This document shows, piece by piece, positions 1-7,109 of a stretch of 13,454 bases of DNA. This stretch comes from an uncultured bacterium. GTDB taxonomy: Bacteria > Patescibacteriota > Minisyncoccia > Phycocordibacterales > UBA9973. A program made the position numbers and the translations under genes. Each line of letters starts with the position of its first letter. Positions within the stretch are counted from its first letter, which is position 1. The stretch covers positions 1 through 13,454 of the forward strand of contig CALAYS010000022.1 in the NCBI GenBank assembly GCA_937895515.1. Reading direction: 5' to 3'. The notes under the pieces are model-generated. The model saw nothing but the letters and a program-made list of their open reading frames with translations, did no database searches and was not told the origin of the DNA.

Positions 1-50
1 ATTTGTCCCAAAATATTTAAAACAATGATTAACTTAATTGGGTCAACCTT

Positions 51-174
51 GTCTGCTATGCACGGCCATAATGTTGCCGCTGACCTATTACTCAGAAGGT
101 CTATATTTGAGTAAATTAGTCGACAACCGTAGGTTGGCGAAGCCAAAAACTTTTTCGACTGAAAATTAAAATAA
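51..174 (-). repeat. Palindromic MITE-like element, copy A (inverted relative to 5341-5465)
   Basis: The reverse complement of this segment aligns along about 120-130 nt with 5341-5465. Mismatches are scattered and there are only small gaps; I judge the identity to be around 85% by eye. The core (117-161) starts with TAGTCGA and ends with TCGACT. Between them lie two small hairpins, CAACC-GTA-GGTTG (124-136) and TTGGC-GAA-GCCAA, and an A5-C-T5 block. The flank includes a shared stretch ending in the reverse complement of GGCCGTGCA. Small non-coding inverted-repeat elements of this kind are known from several giant viruses, including pithoviruses. No transposase is present here, so mobility is inferred. 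Confidence 0.8.
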
Positions 175-316
175 CCTTTTTGGTAAAGTATTTATCTCAT
201 CTTAGTCTATTTTAAGTCAAGTATGGTCTAACCTATATCCAGAAGACAGATATTTTCGATAAATAGTTTATAACCGTAGGCACTGCCACACAGGCTGTCA
301 CACCCAGGGAATTAAT

Positions 317-351
317 ACTTTAGGTTTTTCCCGTTGGCCAAGCCTAAAAGT
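317..351. repeat. Imperfect inverted repeat with TTGGCCAA centre
   Basis: ACTTTAGG at 317-324 is matched by CCTAAAAGT at 343-351, its reverse complement apart from one extra A. Between the arms lies the palindrome TTGGCCAA (334-341). It resembles the hairpin-rich style of the neighbouring elements but is not a clear copy of them. It may be another degenerate member. Confidence 0.45.
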
Positions 352-482
352 TTTGGGCCGCACGGACAGCGTAGCTTGACCAACAACAGTTATTTTAGAG
401 AAAGTCTTTTTCTCCAAAAGCACCATTTTTAAATGCCTGCCATTACAACGCATATTCCAGGTGCAAACTACAAAATATAACA

Positions 483-677
483 TTATACAGCAGTTTCTTT
501 CTTAGAACTTAGATAACGAGATAAAATAAAAAGAACAGTTATTATTACAACTAAAACTAAACAAGCCAAAAGCGTTGCCCCATCTCTAATCACAACAGAA
601 TGGTGTCCAATAAAACAAAAATCTGAAAAATATATGTCGAAGTTGGTATTTTGTATATAATTTTTTAACATGAGCAT
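483..677 (-). CDS. Small single-pass membrane protein (64 aa), unrecognised
   Basis: I do not recognise this protein. It has a polar N-terminal part of about 34 residues followed by one strongly hydrophobic segment (about residues 35-55). It then ends in a short positively charged tail (SRYLSSKK). This hydrophobic-then-basic pattern suggests a real tail-anchored or single-pass membrane protein. The first ATG is at 677, with a second in-frame ATG two codons later (671). The start overlaps the end of the 57-aa ORF at 665-838 by 13 nt. The residues just before the membrane segment (VVIRDGATLL) loosely resemble those of that neighbour (SSRDLNFF), so the two could be diverged duplicates. No terminator hairpin is clear downstream. 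It could also be a chance ORF. Confidence 0.45.
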   Translation of the reverse strand: MLMLKNYIQNTNFDIYFSDFCFIGHHSVVIRDGATLLACLVLVVIITVLFILSRYLSSKKETAV

Positions 678-838
678 GATACAGCTTCAAAAAAAAGAAA
701 ACTATAAGACAAAATTGTAAGTATAAAAATAGCCGTCGCAAAAAAATTTAAATCCCGAGATGACAACTCCCATGTTGGAAAATAGTTAAGAAACTTTTTT
801 GAAAAGTGTTCTTTTGTATGTAAATCATTGATCGACAT
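665..838 (-). CDS. Very small membrane protein (57 aa), unrecognised
   Basis: An ATG at 838 opens a 57-codon frame ending in TAA at 665-667. The product begins MSINDLHTKEHFSKKFLNYF and then has a hydrophobic stretch at about residues 31-52, which would make one membrane segment. It ends in CSC. It follows the palindrome at 848-870 and overlaps the next ORF (start 677) by 13 nt. Position, strand and membrane character match the 98-aa and 64-aa neighbours, which supports a cluster of small membrane proteins. Its short length means chance cannot be excluded. No family is recognised. Confidence 0.4.
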   Translation of the reverse strand: MSINDLHTKEHFSKKFLNYFPTWELSSRDLNFFATAIFILTILSYSFLFFEAVSCSC

Positions 839-847
839 ATTTTATTA

Positions 848-870
848 TATTCGAAAAATTTTTTCGAATA
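848..870 (-). terminator. Perfect 11-bp palindrome downstream of the 98-aa gene
   Basis: TATTCGAAAAA and its exact complement flank a single central T. The hairpin begins 22 nt after the stop codon of the 98-aa gene (892). Hairpins that set transcript 3' ends are established for mimivirus and pandoraviruses, and several other gene ends in this window show the same arrangement. The core TCGAAAAA-N-TTTTTCGA also recurs in the repeat element at 5529-5545. It may additionally contribute to the promoter of the 57-aa ORF, which starts 10 nt further on. Confidence 0.6.
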
Positions 871-891
871 CTTAAATAAATATTATATTCT

Positions 892-1188
892 TTACCATCC
901 CAAAACGGAAAAGAACCTCTTCTTCAAAGAATTGTATGAAGTTTGATCAGTTGGGGATTCTTTTTCGCATGGAAGAGAATCAATCTTTTCGAAGTGATCA
1001 TTTGTTTTAAATTCCTCAGCCACAGGAATGGGAGCTGTTAGAATTGGCAAAAGATCTGCGGGTTTAGGAAATTCTCTTTTAATCTTTTTCTTTAACTTTT
1101 GCCGGCAATTGTTATATCCCAAAGACAACAATAAAGCAACCGCTACACCCAAAACAATTGGCAAATTCTTTTTCGAGAATACATCCAT
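892..1188 (-). CDS. Small N-terminally anchored membrane protein (98 aa), unrecognised
   Basis: The product starts MDVFSKKNLP and has one hydrophobic segment at about residues 9-25. A strongly basic stretch follows (RQKLKKKIKR, about 29-38), then a proline-containing acidic/polar tail. It has two cysteines (28 and 74). A single N-terminal membrane helix with a soluble tail is the typical form of small giant-virus membrane proteins. I recognise no family. The ATG at 1188 is preceded by an A-rich run and lies 38 nt beyond the VETF-L stop. A strong palindrome follows its stop. The gene may be read through from VETF-L or from its own promoter in the gap. Confidence 0.7.
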   Translation of the reverse strand: MDVFSKKNLPIVLGVAVALLLSLGYNNCRQKLKKKIKREFPKPADLLPILTAPIPVAEEFKTNDHFEKIDSLPCEKESPTDQTSYNSLKKRFFSVLGW

Positions 1189-1221
1189 TTTTTTTGTTTG
1201 AAAGAAAGAATCAAGAGATCT

Positions 1222-1229
1222 TCAATTTA
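1222..1229 (-). promoter_or_regulatory. AAATTGA early-promoter-like motif
   Basis: On the minus strand the VETF-L stop codon region reads TAAATTGA, about 34-41 nt before the ATG of the 98-aa gene. AAAATTGA is the known mimivirus early-promoter motif, and related A-rich motifs drive poxvirus early genes. In such AT-rich DNA this could be chance, and the host family's own promoter motif is unknown. Confidence 0.2.
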
Positions 1230-4200
1230 ATCCTCTAAAATAGAAGCAAAGGAACCATCCGGATATCTAAATATATACAATCTATTTCTGGTTTTACCTT
1301 CTTCTATCTCTGTTATATAGAAACTCATTGTCTTTGTAACCGTGAAAATAGCAATTTCATACTGAGAAAGAATTTTTTCAGGAAGTGGGTCAACATCCTC
1401 CAATCTGCCGAGATTAATTTTTTCTGTTTTCCACAAGTAAGAAAGATGTAGAGCGGATGCTTTTTCCCCACTTTTAGTGTTTTGCAACACAAGTGGATAC
1501 AAGCCTTTGTAAAGAAGTCTGACAGGCGAGTCTCTTTGATATATTTGATCCAATAATCTTTCATAACAGTGAATTTCAACATTTTCCTCTTTCTTTCTTT
1601 CAACTTTTGCCCAATTCAAAAAACCTTGGGTTGTGGTAAAAATCCTAACATTAGGCATCGCCGGGTAATCGCTGGAATATTCATAAATACCAATCAGATT
1701 AGTTGAAATCTCATCTCTTGTATATCCCTCCATTAAATCGTTCTCACGTTCAAAAAATGCAAGAAGACGTTCGTACAGAACAGGATGCAAAACAATTTTT
1801 CCGGTCGGAGAAAAAACTTCAGGCCACCATCTATTTATTTGGCGTAAACCATCTGAGACTGAAAGAATAGTTTTTTCATTAGGTAAGGAAGACTGAATTG
1901 TAAGACATGGAAATGTATTATCGCTTTGCTGATTGGGATCTATTTTTACATGTTGTGGAAACCAAGTGGAAAACTTTTTCCTTCCATCATATCGCCATGC
2001 CCAGTGAATAATTTGTACCAACGCAAAACTGCATTTCTTGAATAGCCAAGACTTTCTTATCTCTTGATCTTTTCTTTCTAGCGGAACAAATATATTTAAA
2101 GGTTGATCACGAATACCATTCGTAGTAACCTTTGAACGAGAATGGGGACCTGTTAAAACATAAACAGAAAAAGGAATGTCATATAATGCATACCAAAGTC
2201 CTTTTTCATCCCAATCATGTGGCTCTCCAAATAGTTTTATTGATTCCTCTTCAGTAATTTCTGAGTATTCTTCAATAAGAGGAACATTTAAGGGTTGACA
2301 TGGTGGTATATTTAAGACAGCTCCATTATTTAATTGAATTACACGTGTTTTACCTGCAATGTCAACTTCCTGAGCTATTATTTTTATATCGCTTTTTTGG
2401 AAAAAATTTTCCCAATTAATTCTAGAATATATATTTTTTGCTATTTTTTTTTGGTCTTTAACATTTGTAACAGAGGTGGTTTCATAAAAAAAATTAAATA
2501 TATCATGCATGGGTTCAGAGAGAGAATAGAAAAAACTTTTTCCATCTTTCTTGTCCGTAATAAGACCATATTCTTCTATACCTTGAATTTTTGTTAATAG
2601 GATCGTTGGACGATCTCTGTAAAGAGTCTTTGCACTAAATATTTTATGGGGTGGAATCTCAAGATAAAAATCATCTTCTGGATTATAGTTATTTTTATCT
2701 TCACTCCCACCTACAAGAATATATGGATTTAATACAAACACATACAAATGGATCTTAAAAAATTCTTCCAATGCTCTATAATGAAGACTTGATGTTAAAA
2801 ATTGTCCTGGATCACCCAAACTCGCATACACTGATTCTTGATCGTGAACAGTTATTGTCTCTTGGAGCATTAGAGCTGGTGATGTTGCGGTTGCTATTTC
2901 GCTTCGATAAGTTCTTATACTCTTTTTTTCCAATCGCAAAGCCTCTATGATGCATTCTAACAAAGTTGATTTGTTTTGGCCCCGTCCTAAAGAAATATTT
3001 TTGACATTGTAGTCGCCATCCCTAACAGATATTAGGAATTGTTTCAGTTCAGCAGGCAGAAAATGAGAGGTTAATTCACCTTGTTTTAGTAAATCTTGAA
3101 CATCTGCTTCAGAATAACGTGGAAGATCGTTTAAGCTTTTAGAAAAAGCAGGTCCTTGACTCTCGTCGTCATTGTAGTCATGCTTTGCTGTTGTTAGTGA
3201 TTGTGTTTTGCGATGAGATTTTTCTTCCCCGGAAATTGCCATTACAACTTCATCGTCATCTCCTTCTACCCATTGTTTATCAAAACAACAGGGTGAGAAA
3301 TCGTACTGACCGTTGGCATTCTTTTTCTCGACTCTCAAATGTATCTCAGGATATTCATCTGATGGACATGCAAAATTAAAAATTTTGCCATTGTGAACAA
3401 ATCTTTTAATTTCTTTTGGTCGCTGCGGTTTTTCCTCTTCGGTAAAAATGGTTTTTCCTGTGCGTTGCCAAGCTTCTGCTTCCTCATCTGTTAATATGAT
3501 TGGCTGACGTTCGCACTGGCATTTAGAAGAATAATCTTTTGGAAAACCTGATAATAAACTTTTAATGTACTCTATTTTACTCTTTTTTGTCAAAAGATGA
3601 GGTTCGTTTGTTGAACTCTTCTTTTTTTTCTTTCCTTTTTTCTCTAAATGCTCTTCTAATGTTTCAAGACCTGAAATTGTCTTATTAAAAAGAAGATGGA
3701 TAGCATCACGATGAAGAAAAAATGCCTGAATAAAACGTCCAAATGTATTAACAAAATATCTAATACATTTTTCTTCGGATGGACCTGTTATGGTAATTAA
3801 TTCATGGCGGGAGGTTTCATACTCAATAATGTATCTTTCTCGTTCAGAAAAAGAAGAAGAGTAACTGTTTCCATATAATCTGACTTTTCTGGTCGTTTCA
3901 CTGTTGACCAAACCTTTCATATAAAATGGAGGGCTTTCGGATGTCAAAAGAAAAAACTGAAGATATGAAGCTTGTGTATGAGGAAAATTCGCCAAATATG
4001 TTGAAACCTTTGTAGATCTTTCTTCCCAATCATGAAGATTAATCAAGAATGTTTTAGCTATGATTTCCTTAGTTTTTTCAACAGCAGTTTCAAGTGAATA
4101 AGAGGAGGGAATTGACACATGTAATCCATTCTTTCCCAAAGTAGCTTCGGCGTGTTGAGAACTGTCATTATCAAATTTTATCAAACAAAAGATAGAATCA

Positions 4201-5069
4201 TCTCCACCAGCCTCTAATTTTCTTTCTTCAAAGATATTATTTTCGTTTTTACTAACCCAGTCATTTATATCATCTCTCTGAACTTTCGTATATATTTTGT
4301 ATATCTCATCTCCATTTTTTGGTCCCGAAAAAAGGGAAACTTTGATAAAGGGGACATCCTCTGATGCCTGACTTAAAATAAAACGGTCATAAACGGATGA
4401 ATTCGACCATGTTCCATTTTCGCATCTAAAAAACAATTGTCTCGATTTTATTTTAAAGGTTTCTCCTACTAATGCTCTTTTGATCTCGGGGTGAATTGAG
4501 TACATTAGGAGACCAAATTGACGTTCACATATTTTTTGCAAAGTTTCTTTTTCAGCTTCTTCCCAAACTGCTTTTTTCTCATTCCAATCAGAAACGTCGC
4601 CAAAATCAGTCAAGTCAAATTTTTTGCTGCTTTCTTGAAATAACTTTTCAAATTTTGAGATCACCAAAGCGCTATTTCCCTGCTCTTCGGCAAGGACAAG
4701 TCTACCTTCTATAAATTGTTCAAAAGTTAAAATCGGATTTGATCTTTCGAAACGGGATCTAAGATTGTCGATGGAACTATGATCAAAAATATTAAAATGT
4801 TGAAAGATATCCTCGAAAGAATCATTATTTTTAACCAATAGTCGAATTGAGATTCCAAGTCGGGCTCCTTCTTTGTAAAAAGAGCTTTCTGTTGTATCTA
4901 ATATATTGGGGTTTGAAAAAATGTAATCTGTAATCCACTCCTCTAGTTGTGGGGATAGATCAACTTCTTCCTCTTCTTTTTCAAAGGTTGGGGTATAACC
5001 TTTTACTTTGGAATCGGTTATCTTGCTATATTCTTCAAAAAGTTCAGGTGATAATATAAGTTCCATCAT
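1227..5069 (-). CDS. Early transcription factor large subunit-like protein (VETF-L; A7 / G1340L family), 1280 aa
   Basis: VETF is packaged in virions. In poxviruses its large subunit binds early promoters and recruits the viral RNA polymerase together with the D6-type helicase subunit. The signature lies at residues 517-595: CQCERQPIIL (517-526), then FACPSDEYPEIHLR (566-579), then NGQYDFSPCCF (586-596). This is the spaced 'CQ..rQP ... CP...YP ... PCC' cysteine pattern of the family. It is followed at 671-710 by an LP..LKQFL ... GRGQNKSTLLECI stretch, matching the family's conserved 'GV..nSFL.ci' region. Length is close to ASFV G1340L. A lysine run (478-485) and an acidic N-terminal patch (31-36) are visible. 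Two ATGs are adjacent (5069, 5066). The upstream sequence is AT-rich, with TAAAAATAGAAAC 6-18 nt before the ATG. No D6-type gene is in the window. The region after 800 is unassigned. Confidence 0.8.
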   Translation of the reverse strand: MMELILSPELFEEYSKITDSKVKGYTPTFEKEEEEVDLSPQLEEWITDYIFSNPNILDTTESSFYKEGARLGISIRLLVKNNDSFEDIFQHFNIFDHSSIDNLRSRFERSNPILTFEQFIEGRLVLAEEQGNSALVISKFEKLFQESSKKFDLTDFGDVSDWNEKKAVWEEAEKETLQKICERQFGLLMYSIHPEIKRALVGETFKIKSRQLFFRCENGTWSNSSVYDRFILSQASEDVPFIKVSLFSGPKNGDEIYKIYTKVQRDDINDWVSKNENNIFEERKLEAGGDDSIFCLIKFDNDSSQHAEATLGKNGLHVSIPSSYSLETAVEKTKEIIAKTFLINLHDWEERSTKVSTYLANFPHTQASYLQFFLLTSESPPFYMKGLVNSETTRKVRLYGNSYSSSFSERERYIIEYETSRHELITITGPSEEKCIRYFVNTFGRFIQAFFLHRDAIHLLFNKTISGLETLEEHLEKKGKKKKKSSTNEPHLLTKKSKIEYIKSLLSGFPKDYSSKCQCERQPIILTDEEAEAWQRTGKTIFTEEEKPQRPKEIKRFVHNGKIFNFACPSDEYPEIHLRVEKKNANGQYDFSPCCFDKQWVEGDDDEVVMAISGEEKSHRKTQSLTTAKHDYNDDESQGPAFSKSLNDLPRYSEADVQDLLKQGELTSHFLPAELKQFLISVRDGDYNVKNISLGRGQNKSTLLECIIEALRLEKKSIRTYRSEIATATSPALMLQETITVHDQESVYASLGDPGQFLTSSLHYRALEEFFKIHLYVFVLNPYILVGGSEDKNNYNPEDDFYLEIPPHKIFSAKTLYRDRPTILLTKIQGIEEYGLITDKKDGKSFFYSLSEPMHDIFNFFYETTSVTNVKDQKKIAKNIYSRINWENFFQKSDIKIIAQEVDIAGKTRVIQLNNGAVLNIPPCQPLNVPLIEEYSEITEEESIKLFGEPHDWDEKGLWYALYDIPFSVYVLTGPHSRSKVTTNGIRDQPLNIFVPLERKDQEIRKSWLFKKCSFALVQIIHWAWRYDGRKKFSTWFPQHVKIDPNQQSDNTFPCLTIQSSLPNEKTILSVSDGLRQINRWWPEVFSPTGKIVLHPVLYERLLAFFERENDLMEGYTRDEISTNLIGIYEYSSDYPAMPNVRIFTTTQGFLNWAKVERKKEENVEIHCYERLLDQIYQRDSPVRLLYKGLYPLVLQNTKSGEKASALHLSYLWKTEKINLGRLEDVDPLPEKILSQYEIAIFTVTKTMSFYITEIEEGKTRNRLYIFRYPDGSFASILED

Positions 5070-5293
5070 CTGAGTTTCTATTTTTAGAGAATAAAAATAA
5101 TATACGAGCTATTGATTATACATATCCGGAAAGCTTTTATTTTTTGAATAACGCCGACATTATTGGTTTAAGGCTTAAAATTCACCAGATAATTTCTAAA
5201 ACAAATTCTTTTTCGAATGGATAAAAGGTATGTAAATTTTAAGTCTTAGATCAAACACCATTTCTGAAGAAAGATAGGTTCAACACAGTTTTT

Positions 5294-5316
5294 GAAAGCA
5301 TTTAAATAATGCTTTC
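5294..5316. repeat. Hairpin, 9-bp perfect arms, 5-nt loop
   Basis: GAAAGCATT and its complement AATGCTTTC flank TAAAT. It sits about 225 nt upstream of VETF-L and just before the first palindromic element, not next to any gene end I can see. It could be the terminator of a lost gene or part of the repeat array. Confidence 0.55.
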
Positions 5317-5322
5317 GGACAA

Positions 5323-5465
5323 AATAACCTATTTAGCCTATATTTTTAATTTTTAGTCGAAAAACTTTTTGGCTTCGCCAACCTACGGTTGTCGACTATT
5401 TTGCTCAAATATAGGGATTCTGAATAGAAGGTCAGCGGCAACATTGTGGCCGTGCAGAGCAGACA
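5323..5465 (+). repeat. Palindromic MITE-like element, copy B (full)
   Basis: This element aligns with the reverse complement of 51-174. The core runs from TAGTCGA (5354-5360) to TCGACTA (5392-5398), which are terminal inverted repeats. Inside are A5-C-T5, then TTGGC-TTC-GCCAA (5369-5381), then CAACC-TAC-GGTTG (5379-5391). The core can therefore be drawn as a multi-armed, cloverleaf-like fold, although the two inner hairpins share three bases and cannot both form fully. Flanking parts include AATAACC...ATTTAGC on the left and GGTCAGCGGCAACAT on the right. The nearby copy at 5503-5582 shares the left flank. Confidence 0.8.
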
Positions 5466-5502
5466 TGATTTTATAAAAATTTAAAACTTTATATTTAGCC
5501 TA

Positions 5503-5582
5503 AATAACTGATTTAGCTCTTATTTTAATCGAAAAAGTTTTTCGACTATTTTTACCAAAATATGGGGCTTCTGAATTATAGT
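5503..5582 (+). repeat. Palindromic element, copy C (short form lacking the double-hairpin insert)
   Basis: The order of blocks matches copy B. It runs AATAACTGATTTAGC, then an AT-rich tract, then TCGAAAAAGTTTTTCGACTA (5529-5548), then ATTTTTACCAAAATATGG and GCTTCTGAAT. Unlike copy B it lacks the roughly 21-nt GGC...GTTG block between TTTTT and CGA. The core TCGAAAAA-G-TTTTTCGA (5529-5545) is itself a perfect palindrome with 8-bp arms. It also lacks the GGTCAGCGGCAACAT tail. It is either the ancestral 'empty' form or a deletion derivative. Confidence 0.65.
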
Positions 5583-5661
5583 TCATCTTTTTTTCAATAT
5601 TGTCAACATGAATGGCCTATCATTTAAGCTGCGCTAGCAACAACCTGCGGTTGGCCAAGTC

Positions 5662-5681
5662 AAGTCAAATATATTTGACTT
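5662..5681. repeat. Perfect 20-nt palindrome upstream of the 121-aa ORF
   Basis: AAGTCAAATA is followed directly by its complement TATTTGACTT, with no spacer. It lies 22 nt before the ATG at 5704. It could be a regulatory dyad for the downstream gene pair or another repeat-derived hairpin. A CAACC-TGC-GGTTG hairpin, one base different from the module in copy B, lies just upstream at 5641-5653. Confidence 0.6.
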
Positions 5682-5703
5682 ATTAACGCTGTTTCGCAAC
5701 CAA

Positions 5704-6069
5704 ATGATATTTTTGTTATATTTCAAAGAAATGTGGAAAATAACAGTTATAATGAAAGAGTCTTTGAAGCAGTTGCTTCGCCGAGAAAAAATATATGAAT
5801 TTTCAGATGGTTGTATCAAATATCGTCAGGAAAAACTGTGCAAAACTAAAAGATCTTTCAAAGATCACAATTTACACAATGAAGTTCTAGAATCCATTTT
5901 TTGCGAAAAAATTGTCAAAGACTTAGATTTGTATTTATATCGGTTGGAAACTTTGTCAACTTTTGAACTTAACACTGTGTGTTTATCTTTTTCCAATCAC
6001 AGTCGATTACAACATGTCCTTGAAAATGATTATCACTACAATATTGGACAATTATCGAAAAAAAAATGA
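5704..6069 (+). CDS. Hypothetical protein, 121 aa, overlapping the calpain gene
   Basis: I do not recognise this ORF with confidence. It is charged and mostly helical-looking, with no clear membrane segment beyond the aromatic N-terminus. Residues 78-113 (LYRLETLSTFELNTVCLSFS and onward to ENDYHYN) loosely recall the end of F-box domains, which are common in giant viruses; this is weak. The first ATG (5704) lies close to repeat DNA. A later in-frame ATG at 5752 (MKESLKQLL) is a reasonable alternative start. The ORF ends in three lysine codons (nine A, 6058-6066) and TGA, giving an ATGA overlap with the protease start at 6066. A one-base slip at the A9 run would fuse it to the protease. It could be a separate small gene, the N-terminal part of the protease, or a decayed fragment. 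Confidence 0.5.
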   Translation: MIFLLYFKEMWKITVIMKESLKQLLRREKIYEFSDGCIKYRQEKLCKTKRSFKDHNLHNEVLESIFCEKIVKDLDLYLYRLETLSTFELNTVCLSFSNHSRLQHVLENDYHYNIGQLSKKK

Positions 6070-7109
6070 TAGTTAAATTTATTATAAATAAAATGACACT
6101 TATTTTTCCAGAAACAATAACAAAAGATCCGTCAAAATCTATTAATTGGATTTCGACAACCGATCCCATAGTTTGTCGTCGGCTTTCGTTTCCTTTATAT
6201 TCATCTGATAAAGATTCACCCGTTTTCACTGATATAGTGCAAGGTGATATTGGTAGCTGCTGGTTTCTGTCGGCACTAATATCTTATCTTCGTCCTCTTT
6301 CAAAAACATTAGAAAAGAGTAAAGAAGATATTAGAAATAGCATTTTCCTTTTTAAAGAAACCTCCGATAGAAGAATTTTCAAAATCCAACTCTCAGGTAA
6401 AGTATTTTATGTGGACGACTTCGTCCCTCTCTCCTATTATAGAGAAAAAATTGGTGATGCGGCTTCCTCCATGTCTTGTCTTTGGTTTATTCTTCTTGAA
6501 AAAGCTATGCTTTCTCTAATGACCATTGATAGTATTAATGCTGGTCAACAAGTTAAATGGCAGACTGCTTCTTCTGATGACAACATTTATCTAAAAGAAC
6601 AAAATCACAAACTTCTTTTTCCAACATATTGGGTCAAAAATATTATAATTAGATGTGGTGAAATGAAAGCTGCCACGATAGGAATAGGGCAAATGGTGGG
6701 TGGAAGAAATAAATATTATGTCTTGCACAAACAAGATGTTTCTTTTTCAACACCACACATAGACTCTATTGCAATCTATAAAAAATTTAAAGGTGGAGCG
6801 CACCTCTTGGCCAATACATCACGTCGAACATACTCAAGTTCAAAATATCCTGATAGTTTACCTGTTTCCTCTGTTGGAGCTATTCCAACGCACTGTTATG
6901 CTGTTGTTGGGATAGACTATTCAAAAGAGAGAGGAACATATCTTTTGACCATATACAATCCATGGGGAAAAAGAGAAATTCCTGATGTTGATAACAATTA
7001 TCTTTATCCGCCTGATACAGTTAGTGGAAAAGGATTATCAATTATTTCATGGGAAAAGTTTTGGCAATGTTTTGCGTGTGTTCATATATCTGAACAAACA
7101 AGGCAATAA
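6066..7109 (+). CDS. Calpain-family (C2) cysteine protease, 347 aa
   Basis: This is a papain-fold protease core of the calpain type. The catalytic cysteine lies in QGDIGSCWFLSA (residues 59-70): Gln59 forms the oxyanion hole and Cys65 is the nucleophile. LWFILLEKAML (139-149) matches the family's conserved 'LW..LLEKA' helix. The catalytic histidine is in THCYAVVG (275-282, His276) and the asparagine in YNPWG (297-301, Asn298). All catalytic residues are present, so it is probably active. The final SWEKFWQCF matches the end of the calpain core. No penta-EF-hand, C2 or other domain follows, so it is a single-domain form. The start is either the ATG at 6066, overlapping the upstream stop, or Met10 at 6093 (MTLIFPETITK). 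A long hairpin follows the stop. Its substrate is unknown; processing of virion or host proteins would be plausible. Confidence 0.88.
   Translation: MIVKFIINKMTLIFPETITKDPSKSINWISTTDPIVCRRLSFPLYSSDKDSPVFTDIVQGDIGSCWFLSALISYLRPLSKTLEKSKEDIRNSIFLFKETSDRRIFKIQLSGKVFYVDDFVPLSYYREKIGDAASSMSCLWFILLEKAMLSLMTIDSINAGQQVKWQTASSDDNIYLKEQNHKLLFPTYWVKNIIIRCGEMKAATIGIGQMVGGRNKYYVLHKQDVSFSTPHIDSIAIYKKFKGGAHLLANTSRRTYSSSKYPDSLPVSSVGAIPTHCYAVVGIDYSKERGTYLLTIYNPWGKREIPDVDNNYLYPPDTVSGKGLSIISWEKFWQCFACVHISEQTRQ

Larger units (their letters stand above)
1..482. other. Gene-free, repeat-rich left flank
   Basis: I see no convincing gene in this stretch. It contains the inverted copy of the palindromic element (51-174), a degenerate AT-rich segment (about 175-290), and an imperfect inverted repeat at 317-351. 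A 61-codon minus-strand reading frame at 298-483 exists, but it lies across the palindromic DNA, shows no domain or membrane segment, and looks incidental. The stretch is best read as repeat or mobile-element-derived intergenic DNA. Confidence 0.6.
5070..5703. other. Gene-free repeat region between the VETF-L promoter and the protease locus
   Basis: I find no supportable gene here. The first 50 nt upstream of the VETF-L start should hold its promoter. Further right come a 9-bp hairpin (5294-5316), two direct copies of the palindromic element (5323-5465 and 5503-5582), a CAACC-TGC-GGTTG hairpin (5641-5653) and a perfect 20-nt palindrome (5662-5681). A short minus-strand frame at 5634-5819 crosses these repeats and has no protein features. 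Confidence 0.65.

Noticed and set aside
117..161. tRNA-like cloverleaf in the repeat core
   Set aside because: The core is only about 45 nt, lacks T-loop and anticodon-arm features, and its inner hairpins overlap; it is a palindromic repeat, not a tRNA.
298..483. 61-codon minus-strand ORF in the left flank
   Set aside because: It overlaps palindromic repeat DNA, has no domain, membrane segment or context, and looks incidental.
51..5582. CRISPR-like array from the repeated palindromes
   Set aside because: Copies are few, inverted and unevenly spaced, with no regular unique spacers and no cas genes.
5634..5819. 61-codon minus-strand ORF
   Set aside because: It crosses the palindrome at 5662-5681 and the antisense of the 121-aa ORF, with no protein features.
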